32,354 bases of DNA, taken from Rhodospirillales bacterium. Lineage in GTDB: Bacteria > Pseudomonadota > Alphaproteobacteria > BOG-932 > Roseiterribacteraceae. The translations under genes were made by a program, and so were the position numbers. Positions 31,967 to 32,354 of this stretch are shown piece by piece. The notes below the pieces were generated by a model that did not search any database, was not told where the DNA came from, and worked only from the letters and a program-made list of their open reading frames with translations. Each line of letters starts with the position of its first letter. Position 1 is the first letter of the stretch. Location: the NCBI GenBank assembly GCA_028291345.1, contig JAQGIF010000330.1:1-32354 (forward strand), given 5' to 3'.

Positions 31967-32354
31967 GTGACGCAGAGCTTAGCCGCCGCCACGTCGGACG
32001 AGGCCGAGCCCGGTCATATCGGGCATCGGCAAAGGCAGCGCGACCGCTTCATGACAGGCGGGGCCTACGCGCTGCCCGATTACGAATTATTGGAACTGCT
32101 CCTGTTCGCCGCCATCCCGCGCAAGGATGTGAAACCGCTGGCCAAGCAGCTCATCCGCCGCTTCAAGGATTTTGCCGGCGTGATCAGCGCGTCACCCGCC
32201 GCGCTCGGCGCGGAGGATCTGTCAGATAACTCCATCGCCACATTGAAACTGGTCCAGGCCGGCGCGCTGCGGCTTGGGGGCAGCATGTACTCGACCGGCC
32301 GGTCCTGTCGCCCTGGACGGCGCTAATCGAATATTTGCGCGCGGCGATGGCGCA
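31967..32354 (+). pseudogene. radC: radC, 5' part, with apparent frameshift (UPF0758/RadC family)
   Basis: The start is GTG at 31967, 13 bp after map. The first frame encodes the RadC N-terminal helix-hairpin-helix region (DYELLELLLFAAIPRKDVKPL, LIRRFKDFAGVISASPAAL, ATLKLVQAGALRL) and then leaves the family at a GGGGG run (32276-32280), meeting a stop at 32326. In the adjacent frame, from the CAG at 32281, the family sequence resumes as QHVLDRPVLSPWTALIEYLR and continues in frame to the window edge. The pattern fits loss of one base at the G run. It may be a sequencing error, a true inactivation or, less likely, ribosomal frameshifting. The MPN/JAMM C-terminal domain lies beyond the window. 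Confidence 0.85.

Noticed and set aside
1-32354. CRISPR arrays, tRNA or rRNA genes, insertion sequences or prophage
   Set aside because: I saw no regularly spaced repeats, cloverleaf-like genes with CCA ends, transposase or phage proteins on either strand. A covariance-model and repeat search would be needed to exclude small RNAs.

Overview
The window reads as a chromosome segment of a high-GC alphaproteobacterium, most probably a sphingomonad (Sphingomonadaceae). This rests on gene content and protein style: the DUF2849-CysI-DUF934 sulfite reductase order typical of Alphaproteobacteria, paired transglutaminase-like proteins, and a ketosteroid-dehydrogenase-like flavoprotein next to TetR and phosphotransferase-like genes. 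No rRNA, tRNA, CRISPR array, insertion sequence or phage gene was seen.

Left third (1-7690): assimilatory sulfate reduction in two divergent operons around an AT-rich control region (4301-4679). Leftward runs a CysH-CysD fusion, a CysN-CysC fusion, and a periplasmic sulfate-binding protein cut by the left edge, with the rest of a sulfate ABC transporter presumably beyond it. Rightward runs DUF2849, CysI-type sulfite reductase, DUF934 and a siroheme-making precorrin-2 dehydrogenase. Together they would import sulfate, activate it, reduce it to sulfide and supply siroheme.

Next (7700-14773), all on the minus strand: a tandem universal stress protein, a small doubtful ORF, a glutathione-transferase-like protein, and a tight operon of a TTG-started FAD ketosteroid-dehydrogenase-like enzyme, a TetR regulator, an aminoglycoside-phosphotransferase-like protein, an unknown 150-residue protein and a lipocalin-like DUF7064-type protein. 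This operon looks like catabolism of a hydrophobic substrate such as a steroid or terpenoid, under local TetR control. The substrate is not evident.

Middle (14774-20916), plus strand: folD, an exported NTF2-like protein, a two-gene MNT/HEPN toxin-antitoxin module, an N-formylglutamate-amidohydrolase-like protein, two transglutaminase-like proteins (the second lacking the usual histidine) and a D-2-hydroxyacid dehydrogenase. The last gene overlaps tail-to-tail with an IlvD/Edd dehydratase.

Right third (20901-32354): a sterol-desaturase-family di-iron membrane enzyme translationally linked to two unrecognised small membrane proteins, a small exported protein, an AI-2E/PerM-type permease with a long soluble C-terminal extension, a YbjN protein, an HSL-type esterase, an APC amino-acid permease, a CinA N-domain protein, methionine aminopeptidase, and the start of radC, which carries an apparent one-base frameshift at a G run just before the right edge.

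The points most worth a second look are the CysH-CysD fusion (the reductase's catalytic tail becomes an internal linker), the KstD/TetR/APH operon with its matching candidate operators, the membrane operon around the sterol desaturase, and the radC frameshift.
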